Part shown: positions 12,095-23,451 of the stretch, piece by piece
How positions within the stretch are numbered: position 1 is the stretch's first letter
How the letters are laid out: each line of letters begins with the position of its first letter
Assembly: GCA_005784505.1 (NCBI GenBank)
Contig: VCAZ01000014.1
Span: 2,996,741-3,060,740, forward strand
Source of the DNA: Bagarius yarrelli
Lineage: Eukaryota; Chordata; Actinopteri; Siluriformes; Sisoridae
Direction of reading: 5' to 3'
DNA: 64,000 nt
The notes under the pieces: model-generated
The model's input: the letters and a program-made list of their open reading frames with translations, nothing else
What the model was told of the DNA's origin: nothing
Database searches by the model: none
Position numbers and translations under genes: made by a program

Positions 12095-12268
12095 CAGCGG
12101 TCACCAAACTCTGTCCTGGTAGGTCGGTGTCCTGCAATGTTTAGCCTTAACCCTAATCAAACACACCTGAACTGGCTTATTAAAATCTTGCTAGGTAAAC
12201 TTAAAACTTATATGCAAGTTGAAGCTAAACTCTGCAGGACACTGACTCTCCAGAATCGGTGGTCTTTG
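12095..12268. mobile_element. hAT-like MITE with 8-bp target-site duplication
   Basis: 174-bp element beginning cagcggtcaccaaactctgt and ending ggtggtctttg. It is flanked on both sides by gtctagag (12087-12094 and 12269-12276), a perfect 8-bp duplication as left by hAT insertion. The termini are imperfectly inverted. The interior ccctaatcaaacacacctga and gctaaactctgcaggacact is typical of a widespread fish hAT-derived repeat. Confidence 0.8.
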
Positions 12269-12276
12269 GTCTAGAG

Positions 12277-13459
12277 AGACATAGGATTGCTGATGACATT
12301 GGATGGTTATTATTCGTTGGTTGAAATGTTGATTCGGCATTAAAAATGAATGTTAATTAGGTATCACATCCTACTTGGCATTATTACATCCACCATCTAG
12401 TTACATAGTTAAAAAAAACTTGTGTTAAGTAGCTGGGTAATAATATCAACTAGAAGTCCAACAAAAAAGTCCATTAAAAGCTGTAGTATTCTATGATGTC
12501 TTTCAGGAAATGAAATCCTTATTTTCAATTATGATTAATTGTAATTAATAAGGAAGCCATTTTTATCTAATGTCAATAGATGTTGCTTAAATAAAAAAGA
12601 GAATGTGGGAAAATGAATGGACAAAAGGGTCTGAGAAATTAAGAGTGAAACAATTTAGAAATGCAGTAGGGGCATTTTGAAAAATGTTCACGGTAGCCTA
12701 AGCTACAAGCTAATATTTAAGTTTGAAAGCTTCGAAGGTTTGGTGGGTGGGAGTTTGGCTTGTTCGAATAGACGAATGGCTTGGTGGGTAGATGGATGGA
12801 TGGATGGATGGATCCATCCCCCTTTTTTATGTATGGCTGAATAAATGGATATGGATAATGGCTACTTGGTACTTGGCTATATGTTTGGCTGGCTGACCTG
12901 TCTTTTATTTTAAAATATCAAAAAAAAACAATATCATTAGAATAATTTACAATAATGTTTAGAATTCTGCCCTTAGATATAGTAAATTCAGGTCCGTATA
13001 CCCATTTCAGTGCTTTTGAAGGTCAGTCTGAGGAGAGCTGAAAATATTTATTCTAGGAGTGTATAGACAAGCAGGGAGCTACAGCCACATTAGCATAAAA
13101 ATGTTCTGACATTCACACCAGCCCTGGTTCATACAATGTAAGCAAAGACAAAAAAAAAAAAAAAAATACTTTCGAACTTATCTGTTCCCACACAGCCTAC
13201 ATAAAAAAATGTGACATGATTAACATCAGGTTCTGGCCAGTGGAGTGTAATGAAAACTGTTCTCCTACATTTACGTAGGACGATATCGATTCCTCTCCAG
13301 CGGATTATGGTGCATGTTCACAGGTTTAAGAAAGTGAGGTAGCCTGTGAGTTGTGCTAAACATTAAACACTGCTGACTTCTTTTTATTGGAAGTGCAACA
13401 GTCTGTAAACTGCTTTCAGCAAGCTGCAGACTGTAATGTGGTGATTTCATCTTCTTTAG
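12277..13459. other. intron sequence, mostly unique
   Basis: AT-rich sequence with a short (ggat)n run at 12796-12814 and a poly-A run near 13151-13166. Nothing else is recognisable. It ends in the acceptor cttctttag. Confidence 0.45.
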
Positions 13460-13585
13460 AGTCCACGGTCTTCATCCCTTCGGCAAAGTACTCCATCGAG
13501 GAGGATGTCGGAGAGCTTCTGATTCCTGTTCGCAGGTCTGGAGACGTGAGTCAGGAGCTGATGGTCATCTGTTTTACCCAGCAAG
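13460..13585 (+). CDS. frem2: frem2 exon, start of Calx-beta domain 2
   Basis: 126 bp, acceptor ttctttag, donor gtactg, phase 1-1. Peptide ESTVFIPSAKYSIEEDVGE, LLIPVRRSGDVSQELMVICF, TQQ. This is the first half of Calx-beta 2, with the IEEDVGE edge strand followed by the VRRSGD hairpin typical of these domains. The donor is weaker than its neighbours (g/gtactg). Confidence 0.94.
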
Positions 13586-13724
13586 GTACTGCGAGAAAAA
13601 AAATCACACAGCAGTAGTGTTAGTGTTTCTTATTCTCACTGCATTAGTGGTTACTACTAAAATTTATCACAAGATTTTCAATAACATGGCAATTCAGTCA
13701 AAGAGTTAAGGATATTTAATGATA

Positions 13725-14495
13725 GTTTAAACTGTGAGAAGAATCAAGGGGAAGGTGTACAAGACAGTGGTGAGACCAGCTATGATGTATGGTTTAGAGA
13801 CAGTGGTGAGACCAGCTATGATGTATGGTTTAGAGTAGGTGAGACAGTGGTAAGAGACAGTGGTAAGACCAGCTAAGATGTATGGTTTAGAGACAGTGGT
13901 GAGACCAGCTATGATGTATGGTTTAGAGACAGTGGTGAGACCAGCTATGATGGTGGTTTAGAGACAGTGGTGAGACCAGCTATGATGTATGGTTTAGAGA
14001 CAGTGGTAAGAGTAGCTACGATGTATGGTTTAGAGACAGTGGTGAGACAGCTATGATGTATGGTTTAGAGACAGTGGTGAGACCAGCTATGATGTATGGT
14101 GATGCTGAGGAAGAGACAGGTGGCAGAGCTGGAAGTAGCAGAGATGTTGAGGTTTTCTTTGGGAGTAACGAGGTTGGGCAGGATTCGAAATAAGTTCATC
14201 CGGGAGACGGCTCATGTTAGATGTTTTGGGGGGAAAGTCAGAGGGAAGCCAGATTGAGGTGGTTTGGACATGTGCAGAGGAGGGATAGTGAATATATTGG
14301 TAGGAGGATGTTAGGAATAAAGCTACCAGGCAGAAGGCAAAGAGGAAGACCAAAGTGGAGGTATATGGATGAGGTAAACGAGGACATGAAGTTAGTCTGT
14401 GTGAGTAAAGAGGATGTAGAGAATAGGGTTAGGTGGAGACAGATGATTCGCTGTGGCGGCCCCAAAAAACGGGAACAGCCGAAAGAAGAATGTGC
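13725..14495 (+). mobile_element. LINE 3' end with expanded internal 36-bp array
   Basis: Plus-strand relative of the LINE remnants at 6548-7085 and 16838-17305, lying in the 1.2-kb intron between the two exons of Calx-beta 2. Between 13760 and 14105 the segment encoding VVRPAMMYGLET is repeated about nine times with local decay. The peptide then continues through WFGHVQRRDSEYIGRRMLGI, GRRQRGRPKWRYMDEVNED and RWRQMIRCGGPKKREQPKEE. The frame from 14221 to about 14490 is intact. The upstream reverse-transcriptase and endonuclease regions are absent, so the copy cannot move itself. Confidence 0.83.
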
Positions 14496-14789
14496 AATAT
14501 CTCCAATGCATTTTTCCGGCCAATCATTTAATTTTTGCCCCCTTTACCTTGAAATGCATCTCATTTTTAATATTTAGCATACTTTTAGTAGTATTAGCTT
14601 TTAGTCTAATTAGTTAAAACCTACTAGTATTTTATTACAGTTGACTGTAAAGGTGTTTATAATTATTGTTGTATAATAATATATTATAAATATTCATATC
14701 GATTTATCCTGTCCTATTAGGTCGGAGTCTAAAAAAGGGAACGATAATTTTCCTCATTGTACTTTTACTTTGCACCATCTACCTTCCAG

Positions 14790-15041
14790 GCACAGCCTCC
14801 GGCACCGTCCCTACTACAGTGCTGTCTTATTCAGACTACATCTCACGTCCAGAGGAACACACCAGCGTTCTGCGCTTCGATCGCGATGAAATCGAGAAGC
14901 CGTGCCGTGTGGTGGTGATCGATGACTCGTTGTATGAACCTGAGGAATTCTTTAACGTCACGCTCAGCATGCCTATGGGGGGACGTCTGGGCCGGGAATT
15001 TCCCACCACCAGGATCACCATCCTGCCAGACTCGGATGATG
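14790..15041 (+). CDS. frem2: frem2 exon, end of Calx-beta domain 2
   Basis: 252 bp, acceptor accttccag, donor gtaaga, phase 1-1. It encodes TASGTVPTTVLSYSDYISRP, FDRDEIEKPCRVVVIDDSLY and EPEEFFNVTLSMPMGGRLG, ending TRITILPDSDD. The conserved IDDSLYEPEEFF calcium-edge motif is present, with a potential N-glycosylation site (NVT). It is the last exon before the 22-kb intron. Confidence 0.95.
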
Positions 15042-15895
15042 GTAAGAAGCTGTGTTTTGTTCCCCTAAGCTGTTTCTAGACAAACTGTCTGATCTGTTAC
15101 TGAGTAGTGAGAAGTTTTATATGAAGATTGTGTACGTATGATAGTCGGATCAAGTCGGATGCAAAGCAGACTTGATCTGAAAGAAGATCTGATCTTGTGC
15201 TTTATCATTTCGCTTTCTTGATAAAATATCCATAGTTAATTCAATAAAAACTTATTAATTTTACACAGACATGCCACAGTTATTAAAAATAACATTTCTG
15301 TACATTCCAAAAAACAGCAGCACAGAGCACAGCTTTATTTTAAAATCTATTATAATATTATTTTGATGGATCAAGCAGATCATCTGAACTTCTACTACAT
15401 CTACAACGATTAAACTTTAGCTGTAGCAGATGAGTTCCAGGTTCCTGATCAGATTTGATTTAAACCATTGCCACATCTTGTGTTTTCCCTTCATGTTAAG
15501 CTCAATTGGGCATAAAAAATAATTTAGATCTAGTGCACACATTGCAGTTTTATGTCGTTAAGCCATCATCACATGACCTCATAAAGTTACGCCTAAAAAT
15601 CAGTAAATAAAATCCGTTTATTACTTGTTTTAACGAAGAGAATTATACCTAAACACTATTATTGACTAATTAATTTACAGAAGAATTTTCCAGGCAGCTA
15701 AAATGAAATTAATTAACACAAATATTTGTTTTATTTTTGTTTGTAATATTTAATACATTCCCTGGATATTAACAGTAGTTTTTGCCTTTAGTGTGTGAGG
15801 AAGCAGCGTTTTACTGCTAAATTTTATAAATAATGTTCTGTTTAAAAAAACAAACAAACAAAAAAATGCTGTTTATAAAATTCTATCACAGCATT
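15042..15895. other. start of 22.1-kb intron, no recognised feature
   Basis: First part of the intron spanning 15042-37154. AT-rich, non-repetitive, no coding signal. The flanking exons are in phase with each other (GAT GAT G / CC CCT), so no coding exon is obviously missing. Confidence 0.5.
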
Positions 15896-16290
15896 TAGAC
15901 ATTCTCACTCGGCTGGCGGCTGGTAGAAGAATAAATAAAAAGGAAGAGAGAACAAACAGCGAAGACAGAAAAAGAATAAACGGTAAAGAAAGAAAGAGAG
16001 ACAGACGAGACAGAAAGAAAGAAAGAGAGACAGAAAGAAAAACGAAAGAAAAGGAGAGAGAGAAAGAAGAGAGAGAGAAGAAAAAAGAAAGAATAAGCAG
16101 CCAAGAAAGAGAGAAAAAATAGGCAGCGAAGAAGAAAAAGAATAAATAAACAGCAAAGAAGAAAGAATAAACAGCAAAAAAAGGAAAAGAATAAATAGCG
16201 AAGAAAAAAGAAAGAATAAACAGCAAAAAAGGAAAAAGAATAAACAGCGAAAAAGAATAAATAGCAGAAAAGGAAAGAAAAAAAATCATT
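15896..16290. repeat. purine-rich (GAAA/GAGA) tract with ~30-bp pattern
   Basis: Strongly strand-biased purine tract of gaaagaaagagagacag, gaaaaagaataaacagcaaa and similar units. Minus-strand F/S/L open frames are composition artefacts. A related tract lies at 17700-18050. Confidence 0.85.
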
Positions 16291-16837
16291 GCTCTTTTCA
16301 GTTGTTCTTTTCTTTCCAGTGGTTTTAAGGTTTATGTTTTACTTCGTTGCTTAGAGAATTTAAGCACTTTTTTATGCCCGTTTAGATTAAGGCTTTAATG
16401 TAAATTGAAGAAGAAAGAAATGCGATATTTGGTGTGTTAATGCCTGAATCTACAGCCTGATCAGTCACTGTGATTCAGCTCCAGTCTGCAGCTCAGCTAC
16501 ATAAAGCAGTTTAATCTCATTGACCGGGCAAAAAAACGAGTGTAAAACAGAATGTAAAATTATCTCTCCAGGTATGTTCAAGATCCAGTCTTCTCACTGC
16601 AGACGTCCATTTTCAATTCTGAAGCTTTATTTTGTGGTTCAGAAGTGTGTGTGATTTTAGACCGTATCCTGTAAGCAGGTCAAAAAATAATAAGATCATA
16701 AATAATATTCCATTTTGATCTGTAAACTCAAATATACTTAATAATAAATCTCTTAGTGTATCAGAACATACAGTCAGGGACGTACCCACCATTATGGTTC
16801 CTAAGACCCGGACATCTATATTTCTCCAATAACAATG

Positions 16838-17305
16838 TTAAATCTTCTTCCTCTTCTTCTCTTTTTGGCTGTTCCCTTTTTAAGGGGTCGCCATAGCGAA
16901 TCATCTGTCCACACCTAACGCTTTTCTCTACATCCTCTTCACTCACCCCCACTAACTTCATGTCCTCGTTTACCTCATCCATATACCTCCTCTTTGGTCT
17001 TCCTCTTTGCCTTCTGCCTGGTAGCTTTATTTCTTACATCCTTCTACCAATATATTTACTATCCCTCCTCTGTACATGTCCAAACCACCTCAATCTGCGC
17101 TTCACTGACTTTCACCCCACCCCATCTAACATGAGCCGTCCCCCTGATGAACTCATTCCTAATCCTGTCCAAACTCGCCACTCCCAAAGAAAACCAATGA
17201 GGTTGGACAGCTTGTCTCACCACTGTCTCTAAACCATACATCATAGCTGGTCTCACCACTGTCTCTAAACCATACATCATAGCTGGTCTCACTACTGTCT
17301 GTCTA
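16838..17305 (-). mobile_element. LINE 3' end (RTE-like), second minus copy
   Basis: Minus-strand copy of the same LINE family. The peptide includes VVRPAMMYGLET at least twice in tandem, VASLDRIRNEFIRGTAHVRW and DEVNEDMKLVGVSEEDVE, with KREQPKREEEEED at its 3' end. The 3' tail is a gaa-rich microsatellite (16838-16865). Truncated upstream. Confidence 0.8.
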
Positions 17306-17699
17306 CTTCTACACCCAATAAAGGTAAATAATTCCCCTAAATCAATTCTGCTTTGGTGTTGCAAGGATAAAACCCCAAAATAACAGATCTTCTTATTGGA
17401 GATGCTTTAGTGGTCTCACAAAACTCATCAATGTCAAAGTATTTGTGATGGCCAATCAAATCAAAGTAGGCAGGGTTTCAGTTTACAAGCACTGAGTGTA
17501 AAATTCTAGCTTGACATTTTAGTTACAAAACTCAAGATGTTCACCCCTGTTTTCTGATATAAAGGTTAAAACGACACAGCAGAAATATTCAGGGTTGTAA
17601 ACTGTAAATTGTATCTAATTTCACTATTTGGAATAGTGATGGCACCGTTTGTAATCGTTAACGTGACAAGACAAGAGACATTAATTTTCATAAACTGTC

Positions 17700-18050
17700 C
17701 ATATAAAAAAAGTAATAAAAAGGAAAGGAAAAAATAAACTGCAAAGAAAGGAAGAAGAAAATAAAAATGAAAAAGAAATATAGAATAAACAGCAAAGAAA
17801 CAAAAATAAAAGGAAAAAAAAAGAGAGTATGAAGGAGGAAAAAGAGAGAATGAAAAATGAAGAGAATAAAAGAAAAAAATAAAGAAATATATAAAAAAGA
17901 AATAAATTGCCAAAAAACGAAATAAATTAAAAGAAAAGAAAGAAAGAATTAAAAAAAAGAAAGAAATGAGAGAATAAAATAAAAGAGACAATGAAAGAAA
18001 AAAAGAGAATAATAGAAAAGAGAAAGAGAGAAATATTAAGTTTAAGATAG
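17700..18050. repeat. purine-rich (AAAG/GAAA) tract
   Basis: About 350 bp almost free of pyrimidines on the + strand, with aaagaaa, aaaataaa and agagaa words. Minus-strand frames rich in F, S and L are artefacts. Confidence 0.85.
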
Positions 18051-18184
18051 TATAATATTTTTACCCTTTTTTTTTTTAAATAGTCTGCGGTTTGATGTGG
18101 TTTCTATGTACAGGATTAATACTGGACTAAATGTTGCTTTATTCCCCTTTCACCTGAAGCAAAATTGACCTAAATGGGATTTTA

Positions 18185-19225
18185 TGTCATGAACATCCAT
18201 ATAACAGACTGCCACCAGCATGAACATTTTTAGAACAATTACCACCAGCATAAACATCTATACAACAGATTACCACCATTATAAACATCCATACAACAGA
18301 TTACCCCCAGCTATATAACATAAATCTATATAACAGATTATCACCATTATAAACATCCATACAACAGATTACCACCAGCATAAACATCTATACTTAAACA
18401 GATTATCACCATTATAAACATCCATATAACAGATTACCCATCATCATAAACATATATAACAGATTATCACCATTAAAAAAATCCATACAACATAAACATC
18501 TATATAACCGATTATCACATTATAAACATCCATACAACAGATTACCACATCATAAACATCTATATAACAGATTATCACCATTATAAACATCCATACAAAC
18601 AGATTACCATCATCATAAACATCTATATAACAGATTATCACCATTATAAACATCCATACAACAGATTACCATCAGCATAAACATCTATATAAAACAGATT
18701 ATCACCATTATAAACATCCATACAAAGATTACCATCATCATACACATCATATAACAGATATCACCATTATAAACATCCATACAACAGATTACCATCAGCA
18801 TAAACATCTATATAACAGATTATCACCATTATAAAAAAATCCATAAAACAGATTACCCTCATCATAAATCTATATAACAGATTACACCATTATAACATCC
18901 ATACAAAACAGATTACCATCAGCATAAACATCTATATAACAGATTATCACCATCATTAACATCCATAGAACAGATACCATCACGCATAAACGTCCATAGA
19001 ACAGATTACTACCAGAATAAACAATCATATAATTTATTACCACCTTCATAAAAGTCCATAGACCAGATTACCACCATCATAAATTTCCATAGAACAGATT
19101 GCCACCATTATAAACATCCATATAAGTTATTACCATCATCATAAACATCCATAAATCAGATTACTACCAGCATAAACGTTCATAGATCAGATTACCACCA
19201 CCATAAATTTCCATAGAAACAGATT
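18185..19225. repeat. 31-bp satellite organised as 62-bp dimers
   Basis: About one kilobase of tandem sequence. Two diverged 31-bp monomers alternate: one contains catctatataacagattatc and accatt, the other catccatacaacagattacc and atcagc. Together they make a 62-bp higher-order unit, clearest at 18300-18960. The array edges at 18185-18300 and 19000-19225 show only monomers. There are no unique spacers, so this is not a CRISPR-like array. Confidence 0.9.
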
Positions 19226-20001
19226 GTTTGAGATTTATTGTTTTTTTGTCAAAAATAAACTAACTCTTATACCTATTTGTATAATTCATTGCAACATTTA
19301 ACCTGATTCTAATGTTCAAGAATATTTAAAGCGTAAAACAACCTTAATTTCACAAATGTAGGTCAGGAAAATCTAACCCCCCACCACCAGTCCCCATTCT
19401 GGAACCTCTGTATTTATAATAATCTATGTACAGCCCTGCATACAGAACTACATGTGATAGTGCTGGTTATGATGAAGCTCAGTAAGATACGGTTTGTTGT
19501 TGCCAGGAGCTTAAATGCGATGTTTTGTGTCAAAATCACTATTTTATTGAAGACTGTCAGCTTTGATTCCAGAGCTTTTGGTTCCATCGCTGCTGATATT
19601 AAGATCTGCCATGATGGTAGATAATAAATAATTGCACAGTTGTCTGTTCACTTTATTAGCCAGCTGTATAATTCCCTGTATCATCATTCATGATCCTCTC
19701 ATCCGGGGACATTTATTCCTGTGTTGCATTCTATTGCAGGCTAAATGTGATGAGAAATTCTGAACAAAAGCAATTGCGTTTCGAACTCTCATGTATAATG
19801 ATTTTAAGAAATATTCAAGACGTTATGATATTCAAAGTAATTAAAATCTTAATTAGATCATTTTTTTTTTTTTAATTTTCTGAGACGCTTTAAAAGCATT
19901 TACTGTCTTATGATTTTATACAAAATTGCCTTAAAGCATTTAAGCATTTCGGTCATTTAATTACATTTTGAAATTCCTCACAGCATTTCTGTTGCAAGTA
20001 C
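19226..20001. other. intron sequence, no recognised feature
   Basis: AT-rich unique sequence between the satellite and the CA array. No coding or repeat signal recognised. Confidence 0.4.
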
Positions 20002-20084
<83 letters not shown>

Positions 20085-20279
20085 ATAAGTGTTGTGTTAT
20101 CTCCTATTCCAGAATGTGGACTTTTGACAAAGTTACATAATATCAGCAATTAAATGCATAAAAACTGCCAAAACTTTTCAGCAGTAATGGTCATTTGGTA
20201 GTCATGCCAATTTTTATAAACTGTGACCACTGTTAATACCTAATAAATATTGTATAGTTATTTTATATTGTATAGTTAT

Positions 20280-20362
<83 letters not shown>
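20002..20362. repeat. (CA)n and (TA)n microsatellites
   Basis: A perfect (AC)40 run spans about 20002-20082. After 190 bp of unique DNA, a TA/CATA run spans about 20276-20362. The open frames at 19961-20153 only translate these runs. Confidence 0.93.
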
Positions 20363-20366
<4 letters not shown>

Positions 20367-21011
20367 ACACAAAAATCACATTAAGTAGGCGTGGACCCAG
20401 TGGTGGACCCAGTCCAAATCATTGAAGTCTATAGAAATGAAAATAAATTGATGAATTGAAAAAAATACTGGTCTGTTTCTTCCTTCTGCTGAGTGTCACT
20501 AGATTACGCTCTGGATCTAATACAACCCTGACCAGGACACTGAATGAAGATAAATGAGTAAACTGGGTTTCCATCCTAACCTGAAGCGAATCTTTTTTTT
20601 AAGTAAGATTAAGTTGCTGTGGTAAGACTGTGGTATTGTAACTATTTATTAGCTACAATCTATTAACCAACATTAAATACAGCAGAATAAGGCCAGTGTA
20701 AAAAAGCAGAAACAGACGATTAGTCATGTGGGTCCAATATTCGCTACGCAAATGCGTTTCCGTCTAGATTTATTCTAATTAACCTTTTATTGCAAAACCA
20801 ACCTCAGGGGAATGTAAAAACACTTTTGCGAATGAAATTTTATTATTTTTTTTTAATCTGCAATTTCTATCACTCTATCTGATGCAATACTTCTGAATGC
20901 ACAATAATTCCCCCCAAAAAAGTAATTAATTCTTCACCCTTGTGTTGTTTCAAACTCATAACACTTTCAGCCACACAATTTAAGATATTTTTTGATAATA
21001 AATAGAAAAAA

Positions 21012-21352
21012 ATTGTGGTTAGTGGTTACCACTGTTGCCTCACAGCAACAAGTCCCCGGGTTCAAGTCTCAGGCAGGGGCTTCTCTGTGTGGAGTTTGCA
21101 TGTTCTACCCGTGCTTGCGTGGGTTTACTCTGGGTTCTCCGGTTTCCTCCCACAGTCCAAAAACATGTATCTTCGATTGATTAGTGATTCTTAATTGCCC
21201 ATAGGAGTGAGTGAGTGTGTGTGTGTGTGTGGCCCTGTGATGGACTGGCGACCTGTCCAGGGTGTACCCCTCCTGCCTTTCGCCCTTTCAGAGACAGCTG
21301 GGATAGACTCCAGCAGATCCCTGTGACCCTGAATTAGGGAATAAGCGGGAAT
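21012..21352 (+). mobile_element. second tRNA-derived SINE family
   Basis: Head gtggttagtggttaccactg and ttgcctcacagcaacaag with B-box-like gggttcaagtctc, body ctgtgtggagtttgcatgtt and ggtttcctcccacagtccaa, (gt)n, tail ccctgtgatggactggcgac and ctgtccagggtgtacccc, gggatagactccagcagatc. This is a common fish repeat with a LINE-like tail. Single copy in the window. Confidence 0.75.
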
Positions 21353-21487
21353 AGAAGATGAATAAATTAGGAGAACAAAACAAAACCAGAAAACGAAAAA
21401 CTATAAGTTAAATTGCATTCAAGCTCCATCCCAGTAGGTGGCAGTATATGCACCAAAATTATATCCACCATAAAACATTGAAGAATA

Positions 21488-21681
21488 ACATTTGTGTTTA
21501 CAGCATTTGGCAGACGTCCCTATCCAGAGCGACTTACATTTATCTCTTTATACAACTGAGCAATTGGGGGTTGAGGGCCTTGCTCAGGGGCCCAGCAGTG
21601 GTGCCTTGGTGGAGCTGGGAATCAAACCTACAATCTTCGGGTTGGTAGTCCAACACCTTAACCATGAGCCACCACTTCCCC
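21488..21681 (-). mobile_element. tRNA-derived SINE
   Basis: Complete reverse copy of the main SINE family: tail catttggcagacgtccctat, central box gcaattgggggttgagggcc, gggcccagcagtggtg, and head ending accttaaccatgagccacca. About 135 bp from the second-family SINE. Confidence 0.85.
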
Positions 21682-22021
21682 AGAATAAGAAGTTAAAATA
21701 AGTTTATTATTATTTCTTTGCACAAGAAAGTACTGTTTAGTAGCTAAAGTTGAACCACTGATGTCACATGGTCTACATTGTCAAACATTTTGGTCCTTTT
21801 TTGGGCCTTGAACTTGTTAGTTACCTTGCTGTCTATTGGTGGATCAGAGAGCCCTCAGATTTAATCCAAAATATCTTAAATTATGTTCCGAAGATAAAAA
21901 AGGTCTTACTGGTCTGCAACAACACAGGGGTGAGGAATTAATGATTAATTGTCAAAATTAAAATTTCTGTGGTTTGGTATTATTAGTGCAAAACCATAAA
22001 TCACCAATAAATAGAAATTGA

Positions 22022-22249
22022 CTACATACTTGCCTGAAAGCTGGGCAAATGAAGCTTCTCCCCCACAGATGGGTGGCAACATGTCCTCGGGACAGCAGAA
22101 GGCAGAGCGATTGTTCCATCAGTGACAGCAGGAGACTGTGTAAAAGGGTTCCCTGCAAAGGCCGTAGGCAGCAGAATGGCAGGCGGTGGAACAATGACAG
22201 GAGCAGAAGATGCTTTAACATAGTCTTTAGCCAGAGTGATGGAGTTCAC
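22022..22249 (-). other. exon-like open segment on the opposite strand, unidentified
   Basis: 75-codon minus-strand frame, proline-rich (ASSAPVIVPPPAILLPTAFA, GNPFTQSPAVTDG), more GC-rich than its surroundings. On the minus strand an acceptor-like cctacttcag lies just upstream, and a GC-type donor-like CAG/GCAAGT overlaps the end. I do not recognise the family. It could be a captured exon, an old transposon coding fragment or chance. No partner exon was found. Confidence 0.2.
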
Positions 22250-22495
22250 AGACTGTCTGAAGTAGGTTTGAAGGGTTTATGTCCTGGAGGCTATTCAGTG
22301 ATGCACTTACAGACTTGGACAGTATTAAACTCCTTATATAAAAGGTTGAAATGCTTGAACAGGTAAAGGGGTAACAACCAAATGCCAAATGACCTTAGAA
22401 AGAGAAGAGGAAACCATGAGAGATTCTTCAGTGCACAGAAACATGTTCTTAAGAAGCTTTAACCAATAAACAGAACAGGGACAGGACTGGAGAGA

Positions 22496-22647
22496 ACATT
22501 TACATTTATGGCATTAGGCAGTCGCCCTTAGCCAGAGAAACTTGCTCAGGGGCCCAACAGTGGTAACTTGTGTGGTGTGGCTGGGAATCGAACCCTGACC
22601 ATCCAATTAGCAGTTCAACACCTTAACCACTGCGCTACCACTTCCCA
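22496..22647 (-). mobile_element. tRNA-derived SINE, internally deleted
   Basis: Reverse copy: tail atttatggcattaggcagtc, then directly the cttgctcaggggcccaacag box (the central caattg segment is missing), and head accttaaccactgcgctacc. Confidence 0.8.
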
Positions 22648-23302
22648 CATTTTACAAATGCAACCAATGGTGATGTTCATGATAAAATGTGGAATGTTAT
22701 TATCCAGCCTAGTCCGTCATCAAACCCATGCCCTACTAGGCACCAACATTTATCAGAGACAAGTCTGATGGTTAAAAAAATAAAAATAAAAATGATCCAT
22801 GGAGGAGTCTTGATTTCTAAACTTAAACATTAAAGTAGTTGTGATTTTTCTGTGCTTTACTTTAAACTGAAAGTGACCTTTCTTCCTCTAACTTCTTTGC
22901 CTTTTTTATTTTAAATGCAGTGTGAAACGAGTCCAGTGAGTTTTATTTTAAATCCAACGTGCAAAGGCAAATCAACAAAAATTGTGTCACTGTCTAATTA
23001 CCCTCAGCCCGTGCTGCATTTAAGGCTTTGCTTGGGTACGGCTCAGAAATATGAAGAGGTTACACTGAATGTTTTATTTAAATTAACGGTATTCATTGAA
23101 CGCTGCTTCGAACCTTGAAACGATTTTCTACGTATAATTTATCATGCGTTAAAGCAGCGAATAGTAGAAGGAGACCTGAGTGTAGCAGCAGTTATTCTAA
23201 AGCGCCGTTCGGTGATGGCGTGTGAGTGAGCAGCCTGTGATCCTTCAAAAAAAAAAAAAAAAGTGGTTTGAGCTGTAGTTGAAGCAGATGAGTGCTTGGT
23301 AG
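22648..23302. other. intron sequence, no recognised feature
   Basis: Unique AT-rich sequence. The 67-codon frame at 22915-23118 has no recognised resemblance. Confidence 0.4.
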
Positions 23303-23451
23303 AATATATATATATATACAGACATATATATAGATATATATATATATATAATATATATAAATATATTAAATATAATTATATATAAGATATATATATATAT
23401 ATAAATATATCAAATATATTATAGATCTATATATATATATATATATATATT
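23303..23451. repeat. AT dinucleotide-rich tract
   Basis: Interrupted (TA)n with atagatatata and aatatattaaatata interruptions. Confidence 0.85.

Larger units (their letters stand above)
20932..21945. mobile_element. DNA-transposon halves in inverted orientation, interrupted by SINEs
   Basis: The segment 20932-20993 (gtaattaattcttcaccctt, ttgtttcaaactcataacac, acaatttaagatatttttt) is the inverse of 21863-21945 (aaaatatcttaaattatgtt, ccgaagataaaaaaggtctt, gtgaggaattaatga). Both match the fish MITE seen at 6117-6262. About 870 bp of other DNA, including two SINEs, lies between them. This is either one palindromic element split by later insertions or two independent inverted copies. Confidence 0.5.

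Noticed and set aside
14221..14577. 118-codon plus-strand frame as a host gene
   Set aside because: It is the C-terminal end of a LINE open frame (RWFGHVQRRDSEYIGRRML and RGRPKWRYMD), with two related copies nearby.
18185..19225. Regularly spaced ~31-bp repeats resembling a CRISPR array
   Set aside because: Both halves of each 62-bp unit are repeats; there are no unique spacers, and the context is an animal intron.
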